Shown: positions 1 through 8,749, numbered from the stretch's first letter. The stretch: DNA of 64,000 nt from Dokdonella sp. (GCA_016712865.1 JADJQH010000002.1:248001-312000); one strand, 5' to 3'. Notes: generated by a model from the letters alone, not told the origin. A program made the numbers and translations.

Positions 1-708
1 GGATGGCGTGATTGGGTACCAGGCGCAGACCGTGGCGCCGCCATACACGCAGCCGAGCGCGGCGGCGCTGTTGCCATCGATGAAGATCTTGTCACCCACG
101 TTGTCGGCCTTCTGCACGCGCAGGCCGATGGAATCCAGATGTTCGCGGGCGTAGTCGCGGCCCAGATGCAGGGCGTGCTTGTTGGCATCCAGCAGCTTGA
201 CCTTGGCTTTGTATTGCTGGGCAATCAGGGCCTCGATGACCGCCGGATCCATGTCGAGCAGGTGCGAGAGCGCGCCGATGTACATGATGTTCTTGAACAG
301 TTGGCGCTGGCGTGGGTCGTCGTAGGTGGCATTGCAGATTTCGGTCAGCGGCATGCCGATGGTGGTGACATCCTCGCGGAAGCGCGCTTTCGGCAAGGGT
401 TTGCTGTTGTCGTAAAACAGGTAACCGCCGGTTTCGATTTCCTTGACGTCGGCGTCCCAGGTTTGCGGGTTCATGGCGACCATCAGATCAACACCGCCAC
501 GGCGACCCAGCCAACCTTGTTCGTTGACGCGCACTTCGTACCAGGTGGGCAGGCCCTGGATGTTGGAGGGGAAGATGTTGCGCGGGCTGACCGGCACACC
601 CATGCGCAGGATCGATTTGGCGAACATCTCGTTGGCGGAGGCCGAACCCGAGCCATTGACGTTGGCGAACTTGATGACGAAATCGTTGGTGGCTGTGATG
701 GGGGTCAT
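1..708 (-). CDS. 2-oxoacid:acceptor oxidoreductase alpha subunit, 5' part
   Basis: The reading frame opens with ATG at 708 and runs off the window edge, so only the first 236 residues are present. The N-terminal half (NDFVIKFANVNGSGSASAN) is the gamma-type domain of the ferredoxin-dependent 2-oxoacid oxidoreductases. The last visible residues (GNSAAALGC, then CAWYPITPS) open the thiamine-diphosphate-associated alpha domain. The family oxidatively decarboxylates 2-oxoacids such as 2-oxoglutarate or pyruvate to acyl-CoA and passes electrons to an iron-sulfur carrier; the substrate cannot be read here. AAGGAG lies nine bases before the ATG. The next gene upstream on the same strand (890-2716) encodes a GltD-like iron-sulfur flavoprotein that is probably its electron partner. 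A beta subunit is expected beyond the window. Confidence 0.85.
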   Translation of the reverse strand, partial: MTPITATNDFVIKFANVNGSGSASANEMFAKSILRMGVPVSPRNIFPSNIQGLPTWYEVRVNEQGWLGRRGGVDLMVAMNPQTWDADVKEIETGGYLFYDNSKPLPKARFREDVTTIGMPLTEICNATYDDPRQRQLFKNIMYIGALSHLLDMDPAVIEALIAQQYKAKVKLLDANKHALHLGRDYAREHLDSIGLRVQKADNVGDKIFIDGNSAAALGCVYGGATVCAWYPITPS

Positions 709-734
709 GCGCTTGCGCTCCTTCGCCCGCCTGC

Positions 735-834
735 GGGAGAAGGCCCCGAAGGGGGATGAGGGCGCATTTTCGTTTGATCGCCCAGGATCGCACTCTGCCC
801 GACCACCCTCATCAGCCTGTCGGCAGCTTCTCCC
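735..834. repeat. Inverted repeat pair between the oxidoreductase genes
   Basis: Two arms of the form GGGAGAAG-N(11-13)-GATGAGGG face each other at 735-762 and 806-834, in the 181-bp gap between the GltD-like gene and the alpha subunit gene. The outer eight bases match exactly and the middles have drifted. RNA made across the gap could fold into a long hairpin, which might uncouple expression of the two genes. It looks like a dispersed intergenic repeat, but only this pair occurs in the window. Confidence 0.55.
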
Positions 835-889
835 GCCAGCGAGAGAAGCATTTCATCGTTGCAATCCGCGTCCGGTTTCGGGAAAGTCA

Positions 890-2716
890 TCACGCCACCT
901 CCCTCTTGTGCGATGCCTTTGCGCAGGGCGAGTTGGCGTGGGTCATCTCCATGAGCACCTTGCGCATGTCCCAGGCTCCGGTCGGGCAACGTTCCGCGCA
1001 CAGGCCACAGTGCAGGCAGACATCCTCGTCCTTGACCATCACCCGTTGCGTCTTCAGCGGACCGGAAACGTACAACGATTGGGTCAAGTTGAGTGCAGGC
1101 GCGGTCAGCGTCTGGCGCAAGTCCGCTTCATCCGCGTTGCCGGTAAAGCTGATGCAATCCATCGGGCAGATGTCCACGCAGGCATCACATTCGATGCAGG
1201 CGGAGTCGGTGAACACGGTCTGCACATCGCAGTTGAGGCAGCGTTGCGCCTCCTTCCAGGCAGTCGCCGCATCGAAGCCGAGCTCCGCTTCCAGGTTGAT
1301 GCTGGTCAGTGCCTTCTCCAGTGGCAGCACGGGAACCTTGAAGCGATCATCGCGCGAGATGTCGTTGTCGTAACTCCATTCGTGGATGCCCATTTTCTGC
1401 GAGATCACCTCGACTGCAGGCGCGGGACGCTCTGCCGGATTCAATCCGGACAACAGCCGATCGATCGACAGCGCCGCCTCGTGCCCGTGTGCGACCGCCC
1501 AGATGATGTTCTTGGGCCCGAACGCGGCATCACCGCCAAACAGCACGTTCGGCAAACTGGATTGATGGGTGACGGCATCGACCACCGGCATGTCCCACTC
1601 GTTGAATGCGATGCCGATGTCGCGCTCGATCCAGGGGAACGCATTCTCCTGACCCACCGCCACCAGCACTTCATCGCAGGCGAAGAACTGTTCCGGTTCA
1701 CCGGCGGGCACCAGCTTGCGCCGCCCGCGCTCGTCGTATTCGGCGCGCACCTTCTCGAAGTTCATGCCGACCAGCGCGCCGTTCTCGTGCACGTATGCCT
1801 TGGGCACCAGATAGTTGAGGATGGGAATGCCTTCGTGCGCGGCGTCTTCCTTTTCCCACGGCGAGGCCTTCATCTCCTCGAAACCGGAACGCACGATGAC
1901 CTTCACATCCTCGCCACCCAGGCGACGCGCCGAGCGACAGCAGTCCATGGCCGTGTTGCCGCCGCCCAGCACGATCACGCGCTTGCCGACCTTGGTGATG
2001 TGACCGAAGTACACGGAAGCGAGCCAGTCGATGCCGATGTGGATGGATGCCGCCGCCTCGACCGATCCCGGCAGTTCAAGCGCACGCCCGCGCGGCGCTC
2101 CGGTGCCGACAAAGATGGCATCGAAGCCCTGCCCCAGCATGGCGCGCATGGACTCGATGCGCTGCTTGCTCTTGAGCGTCACGCCGAGGTCGAGGATGTA
2201 GCCGACTTCCTCGTCGATGACCGATTCGGGCAGGCGAAAGCGCGGCACCTGGGTCCGCATGAAGCCGCCGCCCTTGGGATCGGCTTCGAACACGGTCACG
2301 TCATAGCCGAGCGGCGCCAGATCGCGGGCCACGGTCAGCGAGGCTGGCCCAGCTCCGATGCAGGCGATGCGCTTGCCGTTGCGTGCGGCTGCCGGTTTCG
2401 GCATGCGCGCCTGCACGTCGCCCTTGTTGTCCGCCGCCACGCGCTTGAGCCGGCAGATGGCCACGGGTTCGGGATTCTCGCCGTTGTTCTCCTCGACACG
2501 ACCACGGCGGCAGGCTGGCTCGCAGGGTCGGTCACAGGTGCGGCCGAGGATGCCGGGGAAGACATTCGACTTCCAGTTGACCATGTAGGCATCGGCGTAG
2601 CGCCCTGCCGCGATCAAGCGGATGTATTCGGGGACGGGAGTGTGGGCGGGACACGCCCATTGGCAATCGACAACCTTGTGAAAATAGTTCGGATCACGGA
2701 TATCGGTGGGTTGCAC
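890..2716 (-). CDS. GltD-like NAD(P)/FAD oxidoreductase with C-terminal ferredoxin domain
   Basis: A 608-residue protein built like the small subunit of glutamate synthase with a ferredoxin module added. An N-terminal cysteine-rich iron-sulfur region (CQWACP, CDRPCEPACRR) comes first. The FAD-binding fold follows (GAGPASLTVARDLA, about residue 120), then the NAD(P)-binding fold (GGGNTAMDC, about 250). Two 4Fe-4S motifs close it: CIECDACVDICPMDC near 507 and CLHCGLCAERCP near 567. No glutamate synthase large subunit is present; the downstream partner is a 2-oxoacid oxidoreductase subunit. The inferred job is electron exchange between NAD(P)H and that enzyme. The start is GTG at 2716 with GAGGGG seven bases ahead. 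The first 289 bases upstream are shared with the divergent S9 peptidase gene. Confidence 0.85.
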   Translation of the reverse strand: MQPTDIRDPNYFHKVVDCQWACPAHTPVPEYIRLIAAGRYADAYMVNWKSNVFPGILGRTCDRPCEPACRRGRVEENNGENPEPVAICRLKRVAADNKGDVQARMPKPAAARNGKRIACIGAGPASLTVARDLAPLGYDVTVFEADPKGGGFMRTQVPRFRLPESVIDEEVGYILDLGVTLKSKQRIESMRAMLGQGFDAIFVGTGAPRGRALELPGSVEAAASIHIGIDWLASVYFGHITKVGKRVIVLGGGNTAMDCCRSARRLGGEDVKVIVRSGFEEMKASPWEKEDAAHEGIPILNYLVPKAYVHENGALVGMNFEKVRAEYDERGRRKLVPAGEPEQFFACDEVLVAVGQENAFPWIERDIGIAFNEWDMPVVDAVTHQSSLPNVLFGGDAAFGPKNIIWAVAHGHEAALSIDRLLSGLNPAERPAPAVEVISQKMGIHEWSYDNDISRDDRFKVPVLPLEKALTSINLEAELGFDAATAWKEAQRCLNCDVQTVFTDSACIECDACVDICPMDCISFTGNADEADLRQTLTAPALNLTQSLYVSGPLKTQRVMVKDEDVCLHCGLCAERCPTGAWDMRKVLMEMTHANSPCAKASHKREVA

Positions 2717-3005
2717 GATTCCCCTCGCTGCCTACATGCCGGCGTACCGGCGATCTGGGTCGCTGAGCGCGTCGCGGGTGCGGATCGCGGTCGCGCGAGT
2801 CTAGTCATGCAAGCGCACATAAGAAAAGACACGGCGCACAATCCCGCAGGCTTGACCGGCAGCGGGCAGCGGGATCGTTGGCAACCGTGCGAACCCGCCC
2901 GGCCCCGGCATGGAGGGCGGAAAGCCCGCTCAGACTTTCGTCACTGGCCATATACGGGCCTTCGCGCCAGAATCGCGCCTTCCGACCCAGCCAGGGAACT
3001 TCCCG

Positions 3006-5045
3006 ATGCAACGAATCATTGCCGCGTGTCTTGGCGTCTGCGCAACCGGCCTGCTTGCCGTTCCGGTCACCTCGCAGGCGCGGCCTTTCGAGCCGATGGA
3101 TGTGTTTGCCTTGCAATGGGTGGACAACCCGCAGATCTCGCCCGATGGAAACCGCATCGTCTATCAGCGCATGGGTTTCAGCGTGATGCAGGATCGCAAG
3201 CAGAGCAGCCTGTGGATGACCGACGCCGATGGACGCAACCATCGGCCGCTCGCGGACAGCGGTTTCAATCCGGTGTGGTCCCCGGATGGCCGGCGCATTG
3301 CCTATGTTGCCGCGTCGGAAGGTTCTGCCCAGATCCAGATGCATTGGCTCGACGGTGGCCAGGATGCGCAGCTGACCGGCCTGACCGAAGCGCCAGAGAA
3401 TCTTGTCTGGTCGCCAGATGGCCGCTGGCTGGCCTTCACCATGCGCGTGGATGCCGAAGACGCGCCGCTGGCCAGCATGCCGAAGGCACCGGAGGGCGCC
3501 AAGTGGGCGGCGCCGGTCAAGGTCATCAATCGGGTGATCTATCGCATGGACGGGGGCGGTTACGTGGACCCCGGTTACACTCACGTGTTCGTCATCTCCA
3601 GCGACGGCGGCCCGGCACGCCAGGTCACCCAGGGCAAGCACAACTTCGATGGCCAGCCGATCTGGGCGCGTGATGGCAAATCGCTGATTGTCTCCGCCAA
3701 CCTGAGCGATGACTGGGAATACCAGCCGATCGACAGTGAGCTCTACCGGGTCAATCTGGCGGATGGATCGGTAACCCGCTTGACCGAGCGCGCAGGACCC
3801 GACCGCGCTCCCGCACTTTCCTCAGATGGCAAGCAATTGGCCTGGCTTGGATTCGATGACAAGCGCCATCCCTACCAGGCCATGCAACTCAACATCGGCA
3901 ATGCCGATGCCAGCAACGCGCGCAGCCTGACCAGTTCCTTCGATTTCAGCATCGACGCCATTTCCTGGGATGGAAGTCGTGGCCTCTGGCTGCAGTTCGA
4001 TGACCATGGCCGCGGCTGCCTGGGTTGGATCGCGGCCTCTGGCGGTGCGGTCAAGCGCGTGACCTGTGAGCTTGGCGGAACCGAGATCGGTCGCCCCTAC
4101 AGCGGCGGCAGCTTTTCGTCCGTGGCGGATCGGCTGGCCTTCACCAGCGGCACCACGAGCAGCCCGCCCAACCTTGCGGTGCTTGCCGGCAATGGCAAGC
4201 CGCGCATGCTCACCGATCTCGATGCCAACCTGCTCGATCACATCACGCTCGGCAAGGTGGAGGAGATCACGGTCAAGTCATCGGCCGATGGCCGCGACAT
4301 CCAGGCCTGGGTGGTCACGCCGCCCGGATTTGATCCGGCGAAGAAGTATCCCTTGCTGCTGGAGATCCATGGCGGACCGTTTGCTGCCTACGGTCCGTGG
4401 TTTGCCCCTGAGATCCAGTTGTATGCAGCGGCCGGATACGTGGTGGTCTACGCCAACCCGCGCGGCAGCACCAGCTACGGCACCGAGTTCGCCAACCTGA
4501 TCGAGAACGCGTATCCGGGACAGGATTACGACGACCTCATGAGCGTGGTCGATGCCACCATTGCGCGCGGGTCTATCGACACCGACAACCTGTTTGTCAC
4601 CGGCGGCAGTGGCGGCGGCGCATTGACGGCGTGGATCGTCGGCCACACCGATCGATTCCGCGCGGCGGTCTCGGCCAAGCCCGTGATCAACTGGTCGAGC
4701 TTCGTGTTGACGTCCGATTTTTATCCCTTCTTCACCCGCTACTGGTTCACGGGTTTTCCCTGGGAGAATGCCGAAAACTACGTGAAGCGATCACCGATCA
4801 CCTACGTTGGCAACGTCAAGACGCCCACCATGATGCTGGTCGGCGACGACGACCATCGCACGCCGGCCTCGGAAGCCGAGCAGTTTTACCAGGCCCTGAA
4901 GCTGCGCAAGGTCGATACCGCCATGGTCAGGATTCCCGGCGCTTCGCATGCCATCAACGCGCGGCCCAGCAACATGATTGCCCAGGTGCTCAACACCATT
5001 GCCTGGTTTGAAAAGCACCGCAGCCCGGCCAAGTCGGCCAAGTAG
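3006..5045 (+). CDS. Secreted S9 family (prolyl oligopeptidase-type) peptidase
   Basis: A 679-residue serine peptidase of the prolyl oligopeptidase/acylaminoacyl-peptidase clan. The ATG at 3006 is chosen because it opens a Sec signal peptide (MQRIIAACLGVCATG, cleavage near SQA-RP). An earlier in-frame start at 2910 would bury it. Residues about 35-400 form TolB/propeller-like repeats (PDGRRIAYV, SPDGRWLAF). The C-terminal alpha/beta hydrolase domain carries GGSGGG with Ser535, Asp616 in GDDDHRTP, and His648 in GASHAIN, so the triad is complete. It should act in the periplasm or outside the cell on short peptides, releasing N-terminal units. It is divergent from the GltD-like gene, and yceH starts four bases after its stop, which suggests co-transcription. 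Confidence 0.9.
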   Translation: MQRIIAACLGVCATGLLAVPVTSQARPFEPMDVFALQWVDNPQISPDGNRIVYQRMGFSVMQDRKQSSLWMTDADGRNHRPLADSGFNPVWSPDGRRIAYVAASEGSAQIQMHWLDGGQDAQLTGLTEAPENLVWSPDGRWLAFTMRVDAEDAPLASMPKAPEGAKWAAPVKVINRVIYRMDGGGYVDPGYTHVFVISSDGGPARQVTQGKHNFDGQPIWARDGKSLIVSANLSDDWEYQPIDSELYRVNLADGSVTRLTERAGPDRAPALSSDGKQLAWLGFDDKRHPYQAMQLNIGNADASNARSLTSSFDFSIDAISWDGSRGLWLQFDDHGRGCLGWIAASGGAVKRVTCELGGTEIGRPYSGGSFSSVADRLAFTSGTTSSPPNLAVLAGNGKPRMLTDLDANLLDHITLGKVEEITVKSSADGRDIQAWVVTPPGFDPAKKYPLLLEIHGGPFAAYGPWFAPEIQLYAAAGYVVVYANPRGSTSYGTEFANLIENAYPGQDYDDLMSVVDATIARGSIDTDNLFVTGGSGGGALTAWIVGHTDRFRAAVSAKPVINWSSFVLTSDFYPFFTRYWFTGFPWENAENYVKRSPITYVGNVKTPTMMLVGDDDHRTPASEAEQFYQALKLRKVDTAMVRIPGASHAINARPSNMIAQVLNTIAWFEKHRSPAKSAK

Positions 5046-5049
5046 CGCC

Positions 5050-5751
5050 ATGAACGATTCCGCATCCACAGAACTCGAGGCCGGCAGCGCCGAGGTGTTG
5101 CCGACGCTGGATGCCATCGAGGCGCGCATCCTCGGTTGCCTGCTGGAAAAGCAGGCAACCACTCCGGATGCCTATCCGCTGACCTTGAATGCGGTAGTGA
5201 CTGCCTGCAACCAGAAGTCGAACCGCGAGCCGACCACCCACTTTGAATCAGGCCAGGTCGGCCACGCGCTGCGACAAATGGAGGGCAAGGGTTTGGTGCG
5301 CGGTTCACTGGCCGCGCGCGCCTCACGCTACGCGCATTGTGCGGATACCTTTTACAACGTGACTTCGCGCCAACGCGCGGTGTTGTGTCTGCTGCTATTG
5401 CGTGGACCGCAGACCCTGGGTGAATTGCTGACACGCAGCGACCGCCTGGCCGATCTTGCCGACCTGGAGGATGTCCGCGGTGTCGTTGACCGCCTGTGCA
5501 CTCGCGAGCCCGCACTGGTTGTGCGCGTGGGCCGCATGCCGGGACAGCGCGAAGACCGCTTCATGCACCTGCTCTGTGGCCCGGTTGCCGCGTCCCAGCT
5601 GGCCGATGTGGAGCCATACTCCGCCGAAGCCGGCGTTGATCTCGTCGAGCGTGTCGCCGAGCTGGAAAGACTGGTCGCGCAACTGCAGGATGCGGTCACC
5701 GCGCTGCAGGCCGCAGAGCCTGACGTTGCCGAACCGGATGCTTCCTCTTGA
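5050..5751 (+). CDS. yceH: YceH family protein (UPF0502)
   Basis: A 233-residue protein of the YceH family, recognised by the opening block DAIEARILGCLLEKQ followed by TTPDAYPLTLNAVVTACNQ and KSNREP. The family is predicted to contain two winged-helix domains, so a DNA- or protein-binding role is plausible, but no biochemical function is established. The C-terminal 35 residues (VERVAELERLVAQLQDAV) form a short coiled coil. The start at 5050 lies four bases behind the S9 peptidase stop. Its own stop overlaps the TTG start of the transporter gene by four bases. The three genes therefore look like one operon. Confidence 0.85.
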   Translation: MNDSASTELEAGSAEVLPTLDAIEARILGCLLEKQATTPDAYPLTLNAVVTACNQKSNREPTTHFESGQVGHALRQMEGKGLVRGSLAARASRYAHCADTFYNVTSRQRAVLCLLLLRGPQTLGELLTRSDRLADLADLEDVRGVVDRLCTREPALVVRVGRMPGQREDRFMHLLCGPVAASQLADVEPYSAEAGVDLVERVAELERLVAQLQDAVTALQAAEPDVAEPDASS

Positions 5752-6539
5752 ATCCATCACCCGACATGCCAGCGGCCTCGAGCGCGCCACGCGCGCAAAG
5801 ACTGTTCGTGGTGCTGGCGGGATTCTTCATCGCCAATGCAATCATTGCCGAGTTCATCGGCGTGAAGATCTTTGCGCTGGAAGACACGCTCGGACTGCAA
5901 CCCTTCGAGTGGCATCTGTTTGCACAGAGCGGCTCACTCAATTTCACCGCCGGCACCTTGTTGTGGCCAATCGTGTTCATCATGACCGACGTCATCAACG
6001 AGTTCTACGGACGGCGGGGCGTGCGCTTCCTGTCCTGGCTCGCCGTCGGCTTGATCGCCTATGCGTTCCTGTTTGCCTATGCCGCCATTGCACTGGCACC
6101 GGCCAGTTGGTGGGTGGGCGCTGCACGCGACAGCGGCGTGCCCGACTTGCAGGCAGCCTATGCCTATGTGTTCGGCCAGGGACTGTGGACCATCGCCGGT
6201 TCGATCACGGCATTCCTTGTCGGCCAGCTCATCGACGTGCGCATTTTCCACTCCATCCGCAAGCGCACCGGTGAACGCCACATCTGGATGCGAGCCACTG
6301 TTTCAACCCTGGTTTCGCAGTTCATCGACAGCTTCGTCGTGCTCTACATCGCCTTCGTGATCGGCCCGCAGCACTGGAGCACCGGACTGTGGCTGGCGGT
6401 GGGTTCGGTCAACTACGGGTACAAGGTGCTCGCTGCCATTGCCCTGATTCCGCTGATTTACCTGATGCGGCGGATGATCGATACGTGGCTCGGCAAGGAT
6501 CTCGCAGAGAGCCTCAAGCGCGAAGCAGCCCGGGACTGA
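5748..6539 (+). CDS. yhhQ: Queuosine precursor transporter, VUT/YhhQ family
   Basis: A 263-residue integral membrane protein with about six hydrophobic helices. Family blocks are EFIGVKIFALEDTLG early on and LLWPIVFIMTDVINEFYG, the characteristic DxINExYG signature. YhhQ in E. coli takes up the 7-deazaguanine precursors preQ0 and preQ1 for tRNA queuosine; the same role is inferred here. Translation may start at TTG 5748, which overlaps the yceH stop in a four-base coupling, or at ATG 5766, six codons later. No queuosine gene is nearby. The gene ends just before the repeat-filled stretch 6540-6987. Confidence 0.85.
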   Translation: MNPSPDMPAASSAPRAQRLFVVLAGFFIANAIIAEFIGVKIFALEDTLGLQPFEWHLFAQSGSLNFTAGTLLWPIVFIMTDVINEFYGRRGVRFLSWLAVGLIAYAFLFAYAAIALAPASWWVGAARDSGVPDLQAAYAYVFGQGLWTIAGSITAFLVGQLIDVRIFHSIRKRTGERHIWMRATVSTLVSQFIDSFVVLYIAFVIGPQHWSTGLWLAVGSVNYGYKVLAAIALIPLIYLMRRMIDTWLGKDLAESLKREAARD

Positions 6540-6574
6540 AACGTGACGGGCCAGGGCAGCACTGGCCAAGTCGC

Positions 6575-6606
6575 CATCCCGGAATCGCGAAGCGATGTCC
6601 GGGATC
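6575..6606. repeat. Palindromic repeat block shared with 53155-53177
   Basis: ATCCCGGA and TCCGGGAT enclose the block ATCGCGAAGCGATG, itself nearly palindromic, giving a strong potential hairpin. The core GGAATCGCGAAGCGATG plus TCCGGGA recurs inside the element at 53128-53319. It is an intergenic repeat without coding capacity, 35 bases after the transporter stop. A copy of the motif TTCACCACGAACGG, frequent at 17460-17830, follows at 6673-6686. Confidence 0.6.
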
Positions 6607-6711
6607 CAGCGACTTTCATCTCGGTCAGCACTGCTGATGCAAACACGCTTGATCCGCTCATGGTTCGACGGGTTCACCACGAACGGGGAATTGATTGCCC
6701 CGCGTTGCCTT

Positions 6712-6823
6712 AGGGAAGGTCTGAACAAGTATTGTCGCGAGCAAGCTCGCTCCCACCATTGCTTGATTCTGTGGGAGCGAGCTTGCTCGCGACGAATGAG
6801 TTCCGTACCTGTTCAGAGTTTCC
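6712..6823. repeat. REP-type hairpin inside an inverted-repeat-bounded element
   Basis: The core is a perfect inverted repeat with 23-base arms (6734-6756 and 6771-6793, beginning GTCGCGAGCAAGC) and a 14-base loop. This resembles the REP sequences of pseudomonads and xanthomonads. Outside it, TAGGGAAGGTCTGAACA and TGTTCAGAGTTTCCTTA form a second, imperfect inverted repeat that bounds about 112 bases. The right end runs directly into the 161-bp element that starts at 6827. No coding capacity is seen. Confidence 0.7.
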
Positions 6824-6826
6824 TTA

Positions 6827-6987
6827 GGGAAACTCTGATTTTGCTCGTCATTCCGGCAAGGCGCTTTACAACAGCCGAATGGCTCGTCAAGCCGGAACGC
6901 ATCTTGATCTTGTTTCAATGGAATCAAGGTCAAAATGGACCCCGGCGTATGCCGGGGTGACGAAAACTGTGGTTGATCAGAGTTGCC
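6827..6987 (+). repeat. 161-bp dispersed element, copy 1
   Basis: The element begins GGGAAACTCTGAT and ends with the inverted counterpart ATCAGAGTTGCC. It is repeated in opposite orientation at 36794-36954 with about six mismatches. It contains the hairpin CCCCGGC-GTAT-GCCGGGG. There is no open frame of note and no transposase, so it resembles a non-autonomous mobile element or an old insertion remnant. Its right end touches the stop codon of the methyltransferase gene (6988-6990). Confidence 0.75.
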
Positions 6988-7650
6988 TCAGCGTCGTGCG
7001 ACACGCACCGCATGAACCGGTTTGGTGCGACTGCGTGTGTAAACGTAAACCGCCGCCGGAGGCACGTTGCGCCAGGCAACGCCTCCGCGCTGCACGCTGA
7101 GTCCGAGTTCGGTCAACAGGTCGCGTGAGACGGGACTGGCAGGTCCGTAGGTGAACTGGATGAATCGCCCAGCGGGTTTGAGCGCACTGAATGCCGCCGA
7201 GAGAATGCGACGCTGGAAACCCTTCGACATGGACAGCAGGCCGAGGCCGCTCAAGATCGCATCGACGCCTCCATCGCTCGCGAATCCCTCGCGCTCGACG
7301 ATCCGCTCAAGATCCAGCGCATTGCCACATACCACCTTCACGCCAGGGAACTGGGACTGGAGCAGTTGGTGAAGTTCCGCGTTCAGCTCGACCACCATCA
7401 GGTTTTCCGGGGCCACTCCGTTGTCGAGCAGTGCGCGCGTGAACACACCGGTTCCACCGCCCAGTTCGATGACCCGATTGGCCTGCTCCGGCAATTGCCG
7501 GATCATCTCGCGCGCCAGCTTCTGGCTGGATGGGGACAGCGCCGCAACCGCCAACGGGTTCTTCAGCCATTGCCTGAAGAAGGTCCAGTTGCCGGCCAAG
7601 CGTCCGCGCCGATCGGCGCGCTCCTGCACGAGCGGGTCAATGATGGTCAT
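6988..7650 (-). CDS. PmtA-like SAM-dependent methyltransferase
   Basis: A 220-residue class I methyltransferase. The N-terminal block FFRQWLKNPLAVAALSPSS matches the substrate-side segment of PmtA-type phospholipid N-methyltransferases. The SAM site VIELGGGTGVFTRAL follows at about residue 60, and acidic VVELNA closes the next strand. PmtA converts phosphatidylethanolamine stepwise to phosphatidylcholine at the membrane; related proteins methylate rRNA or other lipids, so the lipid role is inferred. The gene stands alone. A hairpin array and poly-G tract lie upstream of its start, and the repeat element 6827-6987 directly follows its stop. That arrangement could mean the insertion reshaped the 3' end. 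Confidence 0.7.
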   Translation of the reverse strand: MTIIDPLVQERADRRGRLAGNWTFFRQWLKNPLAVAALSPSSQKLAREMIRQLPEQANRVIELGGGTGVFTRALLDNGVAPENLMVVELNAELHQLLQSQFPGVKVVCGNALDLERIVEREGFASDGGVDAILSGLGLLSMSKGFQRRILSAAFSALKPAGRFIQFTYGPASPVSRDLLTELGLSVQRGGVAWRNVPPAAVYVYTRSRTKPVHAVRVARR

Positions 7651-7771
7651 GCGGGAATCCGGTTTCCTGGCTGATCTGGCTGGCGCGGACGGTCATGCAT
7701 CAGCGTAACACCGGGAACCGTATTCAACCAGAATGACCTTTGGAACAGGTCGATTGGCCAGTCGGAATGCC

Positions 7772-7980
<209 letters not shown>

Positions 7981-8001
7981 ATACATGCCGTCCATGGCAA
8001 T

Positions 8002-8039
8002 AAAAAACCCCGCGGATATCAGGGGAAATGTCCGCGGGG
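8002..8039 (-). terminator. Rho-independent terminator of the Gly/Tyr-rich protein gene
   Basis: CCCCGCGGA (8008-8016) pairs with TCCGCGGGG (8031-8039), a nine-base GC-rich stem. On the minus strand it is followed by a run of six T (8002-8007). It lies 56 bases after the stop at 8095. Confidence 0.85.
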
Positions 8040-8094
8040 TCCAAGGTGCCGCCCGCCGGATCAACCGGACAAGCGGCCTTGCGCTGTCGATGCG

Positions 8095-8685
8095 TCAGTC
8101 GCGACGATCGTAATAACTGGCACGTTGCAGGTATTGGCGGTCGCGGTCACCGTAATCGCGTCCCGGATAGTAGCTGCCGTCATCGTAGTCGCGGCCGCGA
8201 CGGTCATCATCGTAGTAGTCGTCATAACGGACGACTCGACGCACAACGACCGGCCGCTCGCGATGGTAGCTGCGACGCACATGGGTCGTGCGGTAATAAT
8301 CGCCATACCAGGGGCCGCCCTGGTAGTAGTAGCTCGGCGAGTAGTAGTTGCCGTAATAGCCACCGTAGTAGCTGGAGGGATACCGGTAGTAGCTGCTTGG
8401 GTAATGGCTTGAGTAGTAGCCGCCGTTGTATCCATTCGACCAGCCGCCACCGTAATAACCACCCGGGTAGTAGCCGCCATAGACGCTGCCGCTGAAATAG
8501 CCGCCGCCGCAGTGGCGGCAATCGCTGTAGCCAACGCTGTAACCGGGTCCCGAGAATCCGATGCTGACGCCCCAATTGGAATGGTGGCCACCGCGCGCAA
8601 AGGCAGCGGGTGCAAACATCGTGGCGCACGCGAGCAAGGCGGCGACACCCAGGGTGCGAACGCGACCTGCAAAGCCATTCAACAT
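8095..8685 (-). CDS. Secreted Gly/Tyr-rich low-complexity protein
   Basis: The 196-residue product starts at ATG 8685, preceded by GGAGG at a good distance; a GTG start at 8727 would add 14 residues ahead of the signal peptide. Residues 1-30 (MLNGFAGRVRTLGVAALLA, ending AFARGG) are a Sec signal. The mature protein is dominated by Gly, Tyr and Ser (YGGYYPGGYYGGGW, YYRYPSSYYGGYYGNYY). Then comes an Arg/Asp/Tyr tail (RYDDYYDDDRRGRDYDD). No enzymatic domain is visible. The composition suggests a surface or matrix protein prone to tyrosine cross-linking or phase separation, but this is inference only. It has its own terminator and no operon partner. Confidence 0.7.
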   Translation of the reverse strand: MLNGFAGRVRTLGVAALLACATMFAPAAFARGGHHSNWGVSIGFSGPGYSVGYSDCRHCGGGYFSGSVYGGYYPGGYYGGGWSNGYNGGYYSSHYPSSYYRYPSSYYGGYYGNYYSPSYYYQGGPWYGDYYRTTHVRRSYHRERPVVVRRVVRYDDYYDDDRRGRDYDDGSYYPGRDYGDRDRQYLQRASYYDRRD

Positions 8686-8749
8686 GATGGGATCCTCCAC
8701 TGCGACGCCGACACTCTGCGATTGCACGACTGAATCGAAACTGAAAGAT

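Noticed and set aside
443-3673. Open frame of more than 1000 codons on the plus strand
   Set aside because: It runs antisense through the GltD-like gene and into the S9 peptidase gene in another frame; composition is Arg/His/Ala-rich as expected for a high-GC shadow, and no domain is recognisable.
6827-6987. Insertion sequence with transposase
   Set aside because: The element is only 161 bp and has no frame long enough for a transposase.
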